Source: Clostridia bacterium (lineage in GTDB: Bacteria > Bacillota_A > Clostridia > TANB77 > CAG-508). Taken from it: a stretch of DNA of 64,000 nucleotides. A program made the position numbers and the translations under genes. The number at the start of each line of letters is the position of its first letter. Position 1 is the stretch's first letter. The stretch spans positions 19,394 through 83,393 of the forward strand of contig JAFVGB010000022.1 of NCBI GenBank assembly GCA_017475185.1. The letters are read 5' to 3'. The notes under the pieces are model-generated. The model had not been told where the DNA came from, did not search any database, and worked only from the letters and a program-made list of their open reading frames with translations. Positions 24,454 to 34,597 of this stretch are shown one piece after another.

Positions 24454-27400
24454 ATGTACTTAAAAAGATTAGAATTACAAGGGTTTAAATCATTTGCTGA
24501 TAAAACAGTGTTAGAATTTAAAGAAGGAATTACTTCAGTTATAGGACCAAACGGATCTGGTAAAAGTAATATTTCTGACAGTATAAGATGGGTACTTGGT
24601 GAACAAAGTATGAAGTCTTTAAGAGGTGCTAAATCTGAAGATATTATTTTTAATGGTACACAAAATAGAAAGTCATTAGGATTTGCTGAAGCCTCAATTG
24701 TTATTGATAATTCAGATGGTGCTCTTCCAATAGAGTATAATGAAGTAACTGTAACAAGAAAAATATATAGAAGCGGTGAAAGTGGATATTTTATAAATAA
24801 AGTACCATGTAGATTAAAAGATATAACAGAGTTATTTATGGATACAGGGATTGGAAAAGATGGTTATTCTATAATTGGACAAGGTAAAATTGATGAAATT
24901 TTAAGTAATAAATCTGAGGATAGGAGACATATTTTCGAAGAGGCAGCAGGTATTGTAAAATATAGAGTAAGAAAAGGTGAATCCGAGAAAAAATTAGAGC
25001 AAACAAAACTTAATTTATTGAGAATAAATGATATTTTATCTGAAATAGAAGCTAATTTAGATCCTTTGAGAATTCAATCTGAAAAAGCAAGACAGTTTTT
25101 AGATTTAAGAGAAGAACTAAAAAATATTGAAGTAGGATTATTTTTATATAATATTGATAATTATAAAGAAAAATTAGAACAAATAATTAAAGATGAAGAT
25201 ATAATGGCTTCTCAAAGAGATGATGAGACAAGAAAACTTGAAAGTAAGCAAAAAATAAAAGAAGATTTGAAAGCAGAAATTGATAGAATTACAGCAGAAA
25301 TTGAAAGTGTTCAAAATTTAAGTTTTGAAAGTACTAATAAAATTGAAAAATTGAATACGGAAATAGGAATTGCTAATGAAAGAATTTCGAACAATAAAGC
25401 AAATGATGAAAGATTAAAAAATGAAATTGATGAAGTAAAAGCAAGAATTACAGAATTAGAAGAAGAGAAAAATCAAAAAATAGAAAAGAAAAATAATATT
25501 TTTTCGAATAAGGAAAAATTTGAAAATGAATTAAAAGAAAAAGAAGATGAACTTGCTAAATTAACTGAAAAACTATCATCCAAAGAATTAGAAATAGAAG
25601 AACAAAAACAAAAAGTAGAAAAAAATACTGATAATAAATATGAAATTGGTAATGAAATTAGTACATTAGAAGCTAATTTTGAAAATTACGAGAAAAGAGA
25701 AAAAACATTAAAAACAGAAATTGCAGAAACAATTTCTGAGTTAGATGGTGCAAGAAGTGACAAACAAGAAATATCAAAAGGTTATTTTGACATTGAAGGA
25801 CAAAAAAATAGGGTTGTTGCAGAAATTGAAAAAATTGCTAATGAAAAGGCTGAAGTTACTAACAAAATTAAAGAGTATGAAGATGAAATTAATAAAATAT
25901 CTTATGATATTCGAATGAAAGATTCAAGATACAAATTTTTGTTAGAAACAGAAAAAGAGAAAGAAGGATACACAAAAAGTGTAAAATCACTTTTGCTAGA
26001 TTGCGAAAAAAACACATCACTTAAAGCAGGTGTTGAAGGGGTTTTAGCTAATTTGATTTCTGTTGATAATAAATATCAAACAGCTATTGAAATGGCATTG
26101 GGTGGTGTACTTCAAAATATTGTTACAGATAATGAGCAAACAGCGAAAAAACTAGTTGAACATTTACGTAGCAATAATTTAGGAAGAGCCTCATTTTTAC
26201 CAATTTCATCAGTCAAAGGAAATAAATTAGATAGAATAAAATGTAATTTTGATGGTTATATTGGAATTGCATCTGAATTAGTAAAATGTAATAAAAAATA
26301 TGAGCAAATTGTAAGTAATTTATTAGGTAGAACTGTAGTAGTAACTGACATGGATACAGGAATTCAAATGGCAAAAGCTAATAATTATGGATTTAGAATT
26401 GTTACATTAAAAGGTGATATCATTAATAATTCAGGAGCTATTACTGGTGGGTCAGTAGCAACAAAAACTGTTAATATACTAGGAAGAAGTAATGAAATTG
26501 AAAAACTTGAAAAAGAAATTAAAAGTTTAAAATCAAAACTAGAAGATGTTATGGCTAATAAAGAAAAATATGAAAATTCTATTTCAAGTGTTATAGAGAA
26601 ATCAGAAGAATTAGATAACAAGTTAAATGAAATTAATATTGTATATGCAACAGAAAAACAAAAAATATTATCAATTGAAGAAGCAATTGATAAAGTTGCT
26701 GCTAGACTTGAAAAACTAAAACAAGAAAGTGAAAACATAAAACATCAAAAAACAGAATTATTAAAAGAAAAAGAAGAAAAATTTGCTGAAATAGAAAAAA
26801 TAGATAAAGAAAATAGTGAGCTAAATTCAGTTATTGAACAATTTGCATTATTAAATAAAGATAATCAAAAATATATAGATGATTTGAATTTTGATATTAC
26901 AAACCTTAGAATTTCTGTATCATCATTTGATGAAAGTGGAACATCTATTGATGAGATGGTTGAAAGAATTGAGCTTGATATTACAAATAATAATGTAAGT
27001 ATAGAAAACAAACAAAAACAAATTGAAGAAATTTCTAATGAAAATAAAGAACTAGAACAAAATATTATTAATTTCAATAATGAAATAGATTCTATAAAAT
27101 CAGAAGTTGCAAATAGTACAGGAAAAGTAGAAGAATTAAAGGCTTCAAGAATTGAAAATAATAGTAAATTAGAAAAAACTGAAAAAGAAATTACAGATCA
27201 ATTCTCAGTTATTGAAGATTTAAAAGAACAATTAGTTAAAATTGATGTAAAGAAAACAAAATTTGAGCAAGATTTAAAACAGGTTGTTGATAGTTTGTGG
27301 GAAGAATATGAAATGACTCCAAACAATTGTGAAAACTATGAAAAGCCAGCAAATATACAAGCAACACAAAAAGAAGTTAATAAATTACGTAACAAAATTC

Positions 27401-27999
27401 GTGATTTGGGAAGTATTAATATTGATTCAATTGAAGAGTATAAAAAAGCTAAAGAGAGATATGATTTTATGAGTGAGCAACGTTTAGATTTAGAAAATAC
27501 TCAGGCAAAATTAAGAAGTGTTATAACAGAAATGACTAAAACAATGAAAGTACAATTTGCTGAAAAATTTGCTTTAATTAACAAAAACTTTAACGAGGTA
27601 TTCCAAGAATTATTTGGAGGAGGAAAGGCAGAGCTTGTTTTAGAGGACGAAGAAAACATCCTAGAGTGTGGTATAGATATTAGAGTTCAACCTACTGGTA
27701 AAAAACTTCAAAATATGATGCTTTTATCAGGTGGTGAGAAGGCGTTTACAGCAATTGCTCTATTATTTGCAATACTAAAAATCAATCCAGCTCCATTCTG
27801 TATATTAGATGAAATTGAAGCAGCATTAGATGATGTAAATGTTTACAGATATGCTGATTACTTGAAAAAATTTAGTGATGAAACACAGTTCCTTGTTATT
27901 ACTCACAGAAAAGGAACTATGGAAGCCGCAGATACTGTTTATGGTGTTACTATGGAGGAAAATGGTATTAGTAAGTTGTTATCTATAAAGATGGCGTAA
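24454..27999 (+). CDS. smc: Chromosome segregation ATPase SMC
   Basis: 1181 residues, the usual length. The ATG at 24454 follows AAAGGTG; the GTG at 24445 is part of that site. The Walker A motif GPNGSGKSN lies near residue 32. Two long coiled coils flank a hinge domain (about 510-660, with KAGVEGVLANLI and GGSVATKTVN). The C-terminal head has the signature LLSGGEKAFTAIALLFA and Walker B CILDEIEAALDD. With ScpA and ScpB it forms condensin that loops and segregates the chromosome. Often followed by ftsY; here the next gene is on the other strand. Confidence 0.98.
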   Translation: MYLKRLELQGFKSFADKTVLEFKEGITSVIGPNGSGKSNISDSIRWVLGEQSMKSLRGAKSEDIIFNGTQNRKSLGFAEASIVIDNSDGALPIEYNEVTVTRKIYRSGESGYFINKVPCRLKDITELFMDTGIGKDGYSIIGQGKIDEILSNKSEDRRHIFEEAAGIVKYRVRKGESEKKLEQTKLNLLRINDILSEIEANLDPLRIQSEKARQFLDLREELKNIEVGLFLYNIDNYKEKLEQIIKDEDIMASQRDDETRKLESKQKIKEDLKAEIDRITAEIESVQNLSFESTNKIEKLNTEIGIANERISNNKANDERLKNEIDEVKARITELEEEKNQKIEKKNNIFSNKEKFENELKEKEDELAKLTEKLSSKELEIEEQKQKVEKNTDNKYEIGNEISTLEANFENYEKREKTLKTEIAETISELDGARSDKQEISKGYFDIEGQKNRVVAEIEKIANEKAEVTNKIKEYEDEINKISYDIRMKDSRYKFLLETEKEKEGYTKSVKSLLLDCEKNTSLKAGVEGVLANLISVDNKYQTAIEMALGGVLQNIVTDNEQTAKKLVEHLRSNNLGRASFLPISSVKGNKLDRIKCNFDGYIGIASELVKCNKKYEQIVSNLLGRTVVVTDMDTGIQMAKANNYGFRIVTLKGDIINNSGAITGGSVATKTVNILGRSNEIEKLEKEIKSLKSKLEDVMANKEKYENSISSVIEKSEELDNKLNEINIVYATEKQKILSIEEAIDKVAARLEKLKQESENIKHQKTELLKEKEEKFAEIEKIDKENSELNSVIEQFALLNKDNQKYIDDLNFDITNLRISVSSFDESGTSIDEMVERIELDITNNNVSIENKQKQIEEISNENKELEQNIINFNNEIDSIKSEVANSTGKVEELKASRIENNSKLEKTEKEITDQFSVIEDLKEQLVKIDVKKTKFEQDLKQVVDSLWEEYEMTPNNCENYEKPANIQATQKEVNKLRNKIRDLGSINIDSIEEYKKAKERYDFMSEQRLDLENTQAKLRSVITEMTKTMKVQFAEKFALINKNFNEVFQELFGGGKAELVLEDEENILECGIDIRVQPTGKKLQNMMLLSGGEKAFTAIALLFAILKINPAPFCILDEIEAALDDVNVYRYADYLKKFSDETQFLVITHRKGTMEAADTVYGVTMEENGISKLLSIKMA

Positions 28000-28012
28000 A
28001 ATAATTAAAAAT

Positions 28013-28043
28013 AAAAAAGCAGATATTTTTATCTGCTTTTTTT
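28013..28043. terminator. Two-way terminator between smc and the 28062 gene
   Basis: AAAAAGCAGATA/TATCTGCTTTTT stem with a four-base T loop and T runs on both strands. Confidence 0.9.
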
Positions 28044-28061
28044 ATATAGCATAGTTTTATT

Positions 28062-28646
28062 TTACAAATCAGGAGCTCTCAAAACTTTTTTTGTATTCAT
28101 GCCCCAAGATAACCTACATGGTGCTTCAGTTTCAAGCATATTTTTATTTCCTGCGTCATATTGCTTTCCACGACCACCGTAAATTGCAATATGTCCATTG
28201 TAACATAATATATCTCCTGGTTTAATATCTTTTTTATCAATTTCCTTCCAACCCTTTTTGGTTAAATAATTAATTAAATTGTTTGCACCATTTAAATAAT
28301 TATCAATATGTTCTTGTTTTGTTAGATATCCAGTTTCTTGAAGAACCCAAGATACATATGTTGCACAGCAAGTATTATGATAATTGTTTTTTGAAAGTTC
28401 AAAAGTTGCATTTAATCCACAAGAACCTTCGTGATTGCATCTATTATCATAGGTGCAATACCCATAATTATTTTCTCGCATATAATCATGAATTTCTTTT
28501 GCTTTTAGTGAAATTTTATTTTCTACTACAGGTTCATTACTTAAGTATTCTGAAATAATGGCTTTATTTTGATAAATTATAAAACCAATAATTAAAAAAA
28601 TAGCAAATATAAAAAAAGGTATAATTAATATTTTAAAATTTTTCAT
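28062..28646 (-). CDS. Membrane-anchored CHAP/NlpC-like cysteine hydrolase
   Basis: 194 residues. An N-terminal helix (about 5-25) anchors it. The papain-like core shows HNTCCATYVSWVLQETG with catalytic Cys93 or Cys94, then KKDIKPGDILCYNGHIAIYGG with His152, the layout of NlpC/P60 and CHAP amidases that cut peptidoglycan stem peptides or cross-bridges. Additional cysteines (CTYDNRCNHEGSCG) before the active site could form disulfides or bind metal. The substrate is not known. TATTTAATATG upstream is A+T rich with an AGGAG site near the ATG. Confidence 0.8.
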   Translation of the reverse strand: MKNFKILIIPFFIFAIFLIIGFIIYQNKAIISEYLSNEPVVENKISLKAKEIHDYMRENNYGYCTYDNRCNHEGSCGLNATFELSKNNYHNTCCATYVSWVLQETGYLTKQEHIDNYLNGANNLINYLTKKGWKEIDKKDIKPGDILCYNGHIAIYGGRGKQYDAGNKNMLETEAPCRLSWGMNTKKVLRAPDL

Positions 28647-28745
28647 AAAATTACTCCTATTATTTAATATGTAAATTATATCATATTAAATATTCTAAAA
28701 CAAGCCGTATGTTAATTATAGAGTTGATTGCTGTGTAAAATTAGT

Positions 28746-28774
28746 TTGACATGTTTACTGGTGAGATATATAAT
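28746..28774 (+). promoter_or_regulatory. Consensus promoter of the XRE-ABC operon, flanked by inverted repeat
   Basis: TTGACA (28746-28751), 17 bases, TATAAT (28769-28774). TGTAAAATTAG at about 28734 and TTAGTTTTACA at about 28794 form an imperfect inverted repeat (9 of 11) around it, a candidate operator for the XRE protein. Confidence 0.75.
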
Positions 28775-28824
28775 ATACTAAAATTAATTTAATTTAGTTT
28801 TACATCCAAAAGGGGGATGATAGG

Positions 28825-29025
28825 ATGAAAAATAAAGTTGAATATTTTAGAAAATTAAAAAATGAAAAACAGGAGGAGTTAGCAAAAGCTGTTGGAGTAT
28901 CAAGACAGACTATTATTTCTATTGAAAAAGGTAAATATAATCCATCAATAATCTTGGCGTTTAAAATTGCAAATCATTATGAAAAAATTATTGAAGATGT
29001 TTTTATTTACGAGGAGGAAGAATAA
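28825..29025 (+). CDS. XRE-family HTH transcriptional regulator
   Basis: 66 residues, a bare helix-turn-helix protein of the small YgzD/YvaO type. [38 protein letters not shown] is the full HTH, with recognition helix [11 protein letters not shown]. It sits at the head of an operon with a small membrane protein (one-base overlap, TAATG) and an ABC transporter, so it probably represses that operon. The promoter has a flanking inverted repeat that could be its site. A GGGGGATGATAGG stretch precedes the ATG. Confidence 0.92.
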   Translation: MKNKVEYFRKLKNEKQEELAKAVGVSRQTIISIEKGKYNPSIILAFKIANHYEKIIEDVFIYEEEE

Positions 29026-29345
29026 TGAAAATATTTAAAGAACTAGATGAAATGGAACTAGAAATAAGACGCAAAGGTGATTTGGCAGGCTTATCATTTT
29101 TGAACTTAGCATTAATAGCATTAATGTTAAATAGTATAGTAAAAAAAGAAAATTGGTGTGTGTTTGCTGGACTTATAATTGGTGAAGGATTAGTTGTTTT
29201 TATTTCAAGAGTACTTCATCGTAGAAACTACGGAGACGAAGGTTGGAAAAAAGAAGTAGTTCGTTTCTCAGTTTGTTTTTCTGTGGTAATAGCTGTTATT
29301 TTAGCAGTAATAGTACCATCATTAACTTGCAAAAGGATAATATAA
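29025..29345 (+). CDS. Small membrane protein of XRE-ABC operon
   Basis: 106 residues with three hydrophobic helices (about 22-38, 45-62 and 82-102) and an acidic N-terminus. Its ATG overlaps the stop of the XRE gene, so translation is probably coupled. Membrane partners of this kind are common beside small XRE regulators in Firmicutes, and some modulate the regulator. No specific family is recognised. Confidence 0.8.
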   Translation: MKIFKELDEMELEIRRKGDLAGLSFLNLALIALMLNSIVKKENWCVFAGLIIGEGLVVFISRVLHRRNYGDEGWKKEVVRFSVCFSVVIAVILAVIVPSLTCKRII

Positions 29346-29364
29346 GGTAGAGAGGAGTTTTTTT

Positions 29365-30279
29365 ATGAGTAACACAATTTTAAAATGCGAAAAACTTAAT
29401 AAAGTAATTAAGAAAAAACAAATTTTAGATAATGTATCATTTGAACTAAATGCTGGTGAAATATTAGGATTTATTGGGCCAAATGGTGCAGGTAAAACTA
29501 CAACAATTAAGTTAGTTTTAGGTCTTCAGAGTATAACAAGTGGAAAGGTTGAAATCAATGGATTTGATGTACAAAAAGATTTCGTAAAAGCTATTGAAAG
29601 AGTTGGAGCAATAGTTGAAAATCCAGATTTCTATATGTATTTATCAGGAAGAAAAAACTTAGAATTAGTTGCTAATATGTATAAAAATGTTGATAATAAA
29701 AGAATTGATGAAGTTGTAAAACTAGTTGGGTTAGAAAATAGAATTAAAGATAAAGTTTCAAAATATTCGTTAGGAATGAGACAAAGATTGGGAATAGCAC
29801 AGGCTATATTAAATAAACCTAATTTACTTATATTAGATGAACCAACAAATGGATTAGATCCAGAGGGAATAAAAGATTTAAGAGAATTTTTAGTGAAATT
29901 AGCTAAAGAGGAAAATATGGCTATATTTATTTCAAGCCACAATCTATCAGAACTTGAAAGCTTTTGTACTAAAGTATGTATTATCAAAAATGGTAAAATA
30001 ATTGAAACTGCATCAATGGAAGCCTTGAAATCTGAGACAGGTGATGAAAGAAATGTTTATGAAGTAGAAATTGATAATATAGATAATATAAAAGATTATA
30101 AGGAAGAAATTGAAATTGTGGATAAATCTAAGTTTAGAGTGACAATTTCAAAAGAAGAAGTACCTGATTTTATTGAAAAATTAATAGAAGATAACATTAA
30201 GGTATATGAATTTAAAGAAGAAAAAATATCATTAGAAGATGCTTTCTTGAAAAAGACAGGAGGTAATATAATTGGGTAA
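29365..30279 (+). CDS. ABC transporter ATP-binding protein (BcrA/CcmA type)
   Basis: 304 residues. The Walker A motif GPNGAGKTT, signature YSLGMRQRLGIAQA, Walker B LLILDEPTNGLDPEG and switch His in ISSHNLSELE are all present. It has the C-terminal extension of about 80 residues seen in bacitracin or lantibiotic-export ATPases. It drives the membrane protein encoded next, with which it overlaps by eight bases. Together with the XRE regulator it resembles inducible antimicrobial-resistance transporters; the substrate is not visible. Confidence 0.93.
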   Translation: MSNTILKCEKLNKVIKKKQILDNVSFELNAGEILGFIGPNGAGKTTTIKLVLGLQSITSGKVEINGFDVQKDFVKAIERVGAIVENPDFYMYLSGRKNLELVANMYKNVDNKRIDEVVKLVGLENRIKDKVSKYSLGMRQRLGIAQAILNKPNLLILDEPTNGLDPEGIKDLREFLVKLAKEENMAIFISSHNLSELESFCTKVCIIKNGKIIETASMEALKSETGDERNVYEVEIDNIDNIKDYKEEIEIVDKSKFRVTISKEEVPDFIEKLIEDNIKVYEFKEEKISLEDAFLKKTGGNIIG

Positions 30280-31741
30280 TTTAATAAAAAACGAATTAAT
30301 AAAAATCTTTAGAAAAAAAAGTGTTTATATTATTTTAATTGTAATGTTTTTATTTATGATACTTACAAATTGTATATATAGATATATGTATTCAGATGTA
30401 ATTAGTGAAGAATATAGATTAGATGATACTTATATTTCTGAAGCAAGAGAGAATATTAAAGACATAGATACAAATCTTAACAGTGAAAATAGAAATTATT
30501 ATATAAATACCAAAACAGATGTTGATTATTATGATTTGTATAAAAAATATGACAAAAATTCATGGCAAGCATATATTATAAAAAGAGATTTTTATAATTA
30601 TTTATATGAATGCAATGTATATAAATATGGTACACCAACTGATAAAGCAGCATTTGCTGAAAATCCAGAAAACGTTTTAAACAAAAAAATTGAAAGTTTA
30701 AATGTAAGTGATTGGAAACAGTATGTAAATGAAGAAATGAATGTAATAAAAAATCAAATTACTGAATTAAAAGAAGAGAAAAGTCAGTTACCAAAAGATT
30801 CATCAGAAATAAAATCTTTAGATGGTGAAATAAAAAATTTAGAAACAAAATTAGGTTTTTATAATATGAGAATTGAAAAAAATATTCCATATGGCAATGA
30901 TTATTTAAATAATGCGTTAGATACAATAATTAATTCAATTGGAATGGATTATAGTTATGATGAGCCTAATATGAGTTACAGAGAAAAGGTTGAAAAACAG
31001 CAAGACATACAGCAAGTAGAAAAGGCGAAATATATATTAGACAATAAAAAAGATATAAATAATAATGGAACAGCAAGAGGAGTTTTACTTAACATGTTTA
31101 CTGAATATTCATTATTCTTAATAGTGTTTGTTGCAATGATTTTAGGAGGAATGATAAGTTCAGAATTAGAAAAAGGTACTATTAAAATGTTGTTAGTAAA
31201 GCCATATACTAGAGGAAAAATATTACTATCAAAATATATAGTTTCATTATTAATGATAGTTTTTATATTTGTAACAGCAGTATTAATGCAAACATTAATT
31301 GGTGGACTTATGTTTGGATTTGATTCTTTATCAATTCCAGTAGTTGAATATAATTTCAATACAAATTCAATTGTTACATATAATGTTTTTGCTTATGTAG
31401 GATTACTAGCTTTGTGCAACTTGCCTATGTATATATTATTAGGTACATTAGCATTTACATTAAGCAGTTTATTTGGAAATTCAGTAATTTCTATTGTATT
31501 ACCAATTATGGGGTCAGCAGCAGGTTCAATTATTAATCAATTGGCAATAAGCCGTTCAATAAAACAAGTAGCTATATCACCAACATTAAATTGGGATTTT
31601 ACAGAATATTTATTTGGAAGATTACCAAGTTATGAGTTTACAAATTTTAAATTTGCAATAGGTGTTTGTGTAGCTTATTGGGGTATTATGATGGTAATAA
31701 GTTATATTTCATTTAAGAAAAGAGAAATAAAAAATATTTAA
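30272..31741 (+). CDS. ABC-2 type transporter permease
   Basis: 489 residues. TTG start at 30272, with AGGAGGT ending nine bases upstream. The first helix (about 16-36) is followed by a large extracytoplasmic region of about 220 residues containing a coiled coil (ITELKEEKSQLPKDSSE). Five more helices follow from about residue 275 (GGMISSELEKGTIKMLLVKP is the typical ABC-2 coupling region). The large loop suggests capture of a peptide or lipid substrate. It overlaps the ATPase gene and ends at a clear terminator. Confidence 0.9.
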   Translation: MGNLIKNELIKIFRKKSVYIILIVMFLFMILTNCIYRYMYSDVISEEYRLDDTYISEARENIKDIDTNLNSENRNYYINTKTDVDYYDLYKKYDKNSWQAYIIKRDFYNYLYECNVYKYGTPTDKAAFAENPENVLNKKIESLNVSDWKQYVNEEMNVIKNQITELKEEKSQLPKDSSEIKSLDGEIKNLETKLGFYNMRIEKNIPYGNDYLNNALDTIINSIGMDYSYDEPNMSYREKVEKQQDIQQVEKAKYILDNKKDINNNGTARGVLLNMFTEYSLFLIVFVAMILGGMISSELEKGTIKMLLVKPYTRGKILLSKYIVSLLMIVFIFVTAVLMQTLIGGLMFGFDSLSIPVVEYNFNTNSIVTYNVFAYVGLLALCNLPMYILLGTLAFTLSSLFGNSVISIVLPIMGSAAGSIINQLAISRSIKQVAISPTLNWDFTEYLFGRLPSYEFTNFKFAIGVCVAYWGIMMVISYISFKKREIKNI

Positions 31742-31760
31742 TAATTAAGATAGTTTTAGA

Positions 31761-31793
31761 AAAATCTTCGATATTTTAAATCGAAGATTTTTT
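31761..31793 (+). terminator. Terminator after the ABC operon
   Basis: Twelve-pair stem AAAATCTTCGAT/ATCGAAGATTTT followed by T residues. Confidence 0.92.
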
Positions 31794-31885
31794 ACATTAA
31801 AAATACTTTAAAATTCTAGGTATGTCATAAATCAATTTAATTATGCATATATATTAATATATTTATACATAAAGGAGGATTGGTT

Positions 31886-34579
31886 ATGTGGCAATCATTA
31901 AATTTAAGTGAGGTAAAGCAAAAATTAAAAACTAATTATCAATATGGCCTCACAAATGAAGAAGTAATAAAACGATTTAGTGAATATGGTGAAAATAAAT
32001 TAGAGGACAAGCCAAGGGAGAGTCTTATAATAAAATTTTTAAAACAATTTAATGATTTTATGATTATTATTTTGATTATTGCCTCGATAGTTTCTGCTAT
32101 AATTGAAAAAATGCAGGGATCTAATGATTATTTAGATTCTATTATAATTATAGCTATTGTTATTTTTAATGCTATTATGGGAATAATTCAAGAAGCAAAG
32201 GCTGAAAAATCTCTTGAAGCACTTAAAAAAATGACTGCGCCAGTTGTTAAAGTAAGAAGAGAGGGACGAATTAGACAAATTAATAGTAATGAATTAGTTC
32301 CAGGAGATATTGTAATTTTAGAAGCTGGAAATTTTGTCCCAGCTGATTGTAGATTAATAAATAGTTTTAATTTAAAAGCTGAAGAATCCAGTTTAACAGG
32401 TGAAACTGTTCCTGTTGAAAAAAATGCATCATTAGTCCTAAAAGAAAAAACTGGAATAGGTGATTGCCTAAATATGGTCTTCGCAACAACTATTATTGTA
32501 AATGGTCATGGAGAAGGTGTTGTAACAGAAACAGGAATGAATACTAAAGTTGGTAGAATTGCAAAAATGATAATAACAAATGAAGCCCCAGAAACTCCAA
32601 TTCAAAGGAAACTAGGAGAGGTAGGAAAGACTTTAGGATTAGCATGTTTAGGAATATGTGCATTTATTTTTTGCATAGGTATAATAAAAAAAATCCCTCC
32701 TATAGAAATGTTTATGACATCAGTTGGATTAGCAGTTGCAGCAATTCCAGAAGGATTACCTGCAATTGTTACAATAGTTCTTTCAATAGGTGTGACAAAA
32801 ATGGCAAAGAAAAATAGTATAATAAGAAAATTACCAGCTGTTGAAACATTGGGAAGTAGTAGTGTAATTTGTTCAGATAAAACAGGAACCCTAACTCAAA
32901 ATAAAATGCAGGTTGTTCAAGTTCTTACTCCAAATTTATCAAGTGGAATGAATTTAAATAATGAAAATGCATATTTAGTTCACAATTCAAATTTAGCAAT
33001 AGAACTTGCAACAATGTGTACAGATGTTGAAGTTTCGTATGATGATGGAAAAGTAAATATTTCAGGTGATCCAACTGAAATAGCAATAGTAGAAGAATGT
33101 TATAAATTAGGAAAAACTAAGAAAGGTTTATATAATCAGTTTGAAAGAATAAATGATATTCCATTTGATTCATCAAGAAAAATGATGACAACAATACATA
33201 AAATAGGAAACAAATATAGAATTGTTACTAAAGGAGCACCAGATGTTTTAATAAAAAGATGTAGTAAATATTACTCAAATAATCAGATTTCTAGTCTTGG
33301 AATGTCAATTATAAATCTTATAGAACAGCAAAATGAAAATATGGCTAAAAAAGCATTAAGAGTAATAGCGGTAGGCTACAAAGATGTAGATATTTTGCCA
33401 AGTAAAATAGAAAGTAGCAATATCGAAAATGATTTAATTTTTACAGGATTAATAGGAATGATTGATCCACCAAGAGAAGGTGTGAAAGAGGCAATAAGCA
33501 CATGTCGTAAAGCGGGAATAAAAACAGTAATGATTACAGGAGATCACATTACAACTGCAAATGCAATTGCAACAGAGCTAGGAATATTGAAAAATGGAGA
33601 TTTATCTATAACAGGAGCAGAATTAGACAGGCTTCCAAAAGCAGAATTTAAAAGAAATATAATGAAGTATTCTGTATTTGCACGAGTAACTCCTGAACAT
33701 AAGGTTGAAATTGTAAAAGCATTCCAAGGAACAGGTGCAGTTGTTGCAATGACAGGTGATGGCGTAAATGATGCACCAGCATTAAAAAATGCAGATATAG
33801 GAATAGCAATGGGGTTAAATGGAACTGATGTTGCCAAAAATGCTGCAGATATGGTACTTACTGATGATAATTTTGTAACAATAGTTGAAGCAGTAAAATA
33901 TGGAAGAACAATTTTTAGCAATATAAAAAAAGCAATACATTTCTTAATTGCTACAAATGTTGGAGAAATTGTTACAATATTTTTAGGTTTATTAATTGGT
34001 ATGAAATCACCATTACTTGCAATTCAGTTATTATGGATTAATTTAATAACAGATTCTTTGCCAGCAATAGCACTTGGATTAGAAAATCCAGACAAAAACA
34101 TAATGACAGATAAACCAAGAAACCCAAAGAAAAGCATATTTGCTGATGGATTGTGGGAACGAATTATTGTTGAAGGAGCAATGATAGGAATCTTAAATTT
34201 ATTCGCATTTACAACAGGAACAAGTCTATATGGCATAGAAATTGGAAGAACTATGGCATTTGTTTCATTAGGATTATCAGAACTGATACACAGCTTTAAC
34301 ATTAGAAGTGACGAATCTATCTTTAAAGTAGGATTATTTCAAAACAAATACTTAGTATTAGCATTTCTAGGTGGAGCATTTTTACAGACAATAGTAGTGA
34401 TAGTTCCACAATTTGCAGAAGTATTCAAACTAACTAATTTAAATACCACACAATGGATTTACACAGCAGGGATTTCCTTGGCACCAATTTTTTTAATGGA
34501 GGTACAGAAATTTGTAAATCAATGGAAATTTGGAAAAGTAGTAACAAAAGAGCAAGTTAGCAGAAATATAATATGTTAA
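31886..34579 (+). CDS. P-type ATPase, calcium-transporting (P2 type)
   Basis: 897 residues. The ATG at 31886 is chosen because AAGGAGG at 31872-31878 touches the upstream TTG. Domains run in the classic order: cation N-terminal domain, actuator loop with SLTGETVPVEK, helix 4 AVAAIPEGLPA, phosphorylation site CSDKTGTLTQNKM near residue 330, hinge MTGDGVNDAPALKNADIGIAMG, and a six-helix C-terminal block with NVGEIVTIF and WINLITDSLPAIALGLE. PEGL together with this C-terminus places it with SERCA/PMCA-like bacterial Ca2+ pumps; Ca2+ or Mn2+ export is expected. It is a single gene, followed by a long-hairpin element. Confidence 0.94.
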   Translation: MWQSLNLSEVKQKLKTNYQYGLTNEEVIKRFSEYGENKLEDKPRESLIIKFLKQFNDFMIIILIIASIVSAIIEKMQGSNDYLDSIIIIAIVIFNAIMGIIQEAKAEKSLEALKKMTAPVVKVRREGRIRQINSNELVPGDIVILEAGNFVPADCRLINSFNLKAEESSLTGETVPVEKNASLVLKEKTGIGDCLNMVFATTIIVNGHGEGVVTETGMNTKVGRIAKMIITNEAPETPIQRKLGEVGKTLGLACLGICAFIFCIGIIKKIPPIEMFMTSVGLAVAAIPEGLPAIVTIVLSIGVTKMAKKNSIIRKLPAVETLGSSSVICSDKTGTLTQNKMQVVQVLTPNLSSGMNLNNENAYLVHNSNLAIELATMCTDVEVSYDDGKVNISGDPTEIAIVEECYKLGKTKKGLYNQFERINDIPFDSSRKMMTTIHKIGNKYRIVTKGAPDVLIKRCSKYYSNNQISSLGMSIINLIEQQNENMAKKALRVIAVGYKDVDILPSKIESSNIENDLIFTGLIGMIDPPREGVKEAISTCRKAGIKTVMITGDHITTANAIATELGILKNGDLSITGAELDRLPKAEFKRNIMKYSVFARVTPEHKVEIVKAFQGTGAVVAMTGDGVNDAPALKNADIGIAMGLNGTDVAKNAADMVLTDDNFVTIVEAVKYGRTIFSNIKKAIHFLIATNVGEIVTIFLGLLIGMKSPLLAIQLLWINLITDSLPAIALGLENPDKNIMTDKPRNPKKSIFADGLWERIIVEGAMIGILNLFAFTTGTSLYGIEIGRTMAFVSLGLSELIHSFNIRSDESIFKVGLFQNKYLVLAFLGGAFLQTIVVIVPQFAEVFKLTNLNTTQWIYTAGISLAPIFLMEVQKFVNQWKFGKVVTKEQVSRNIIC

Positions 34580-34597
34580 AAATTCGAAGTATTGTAG

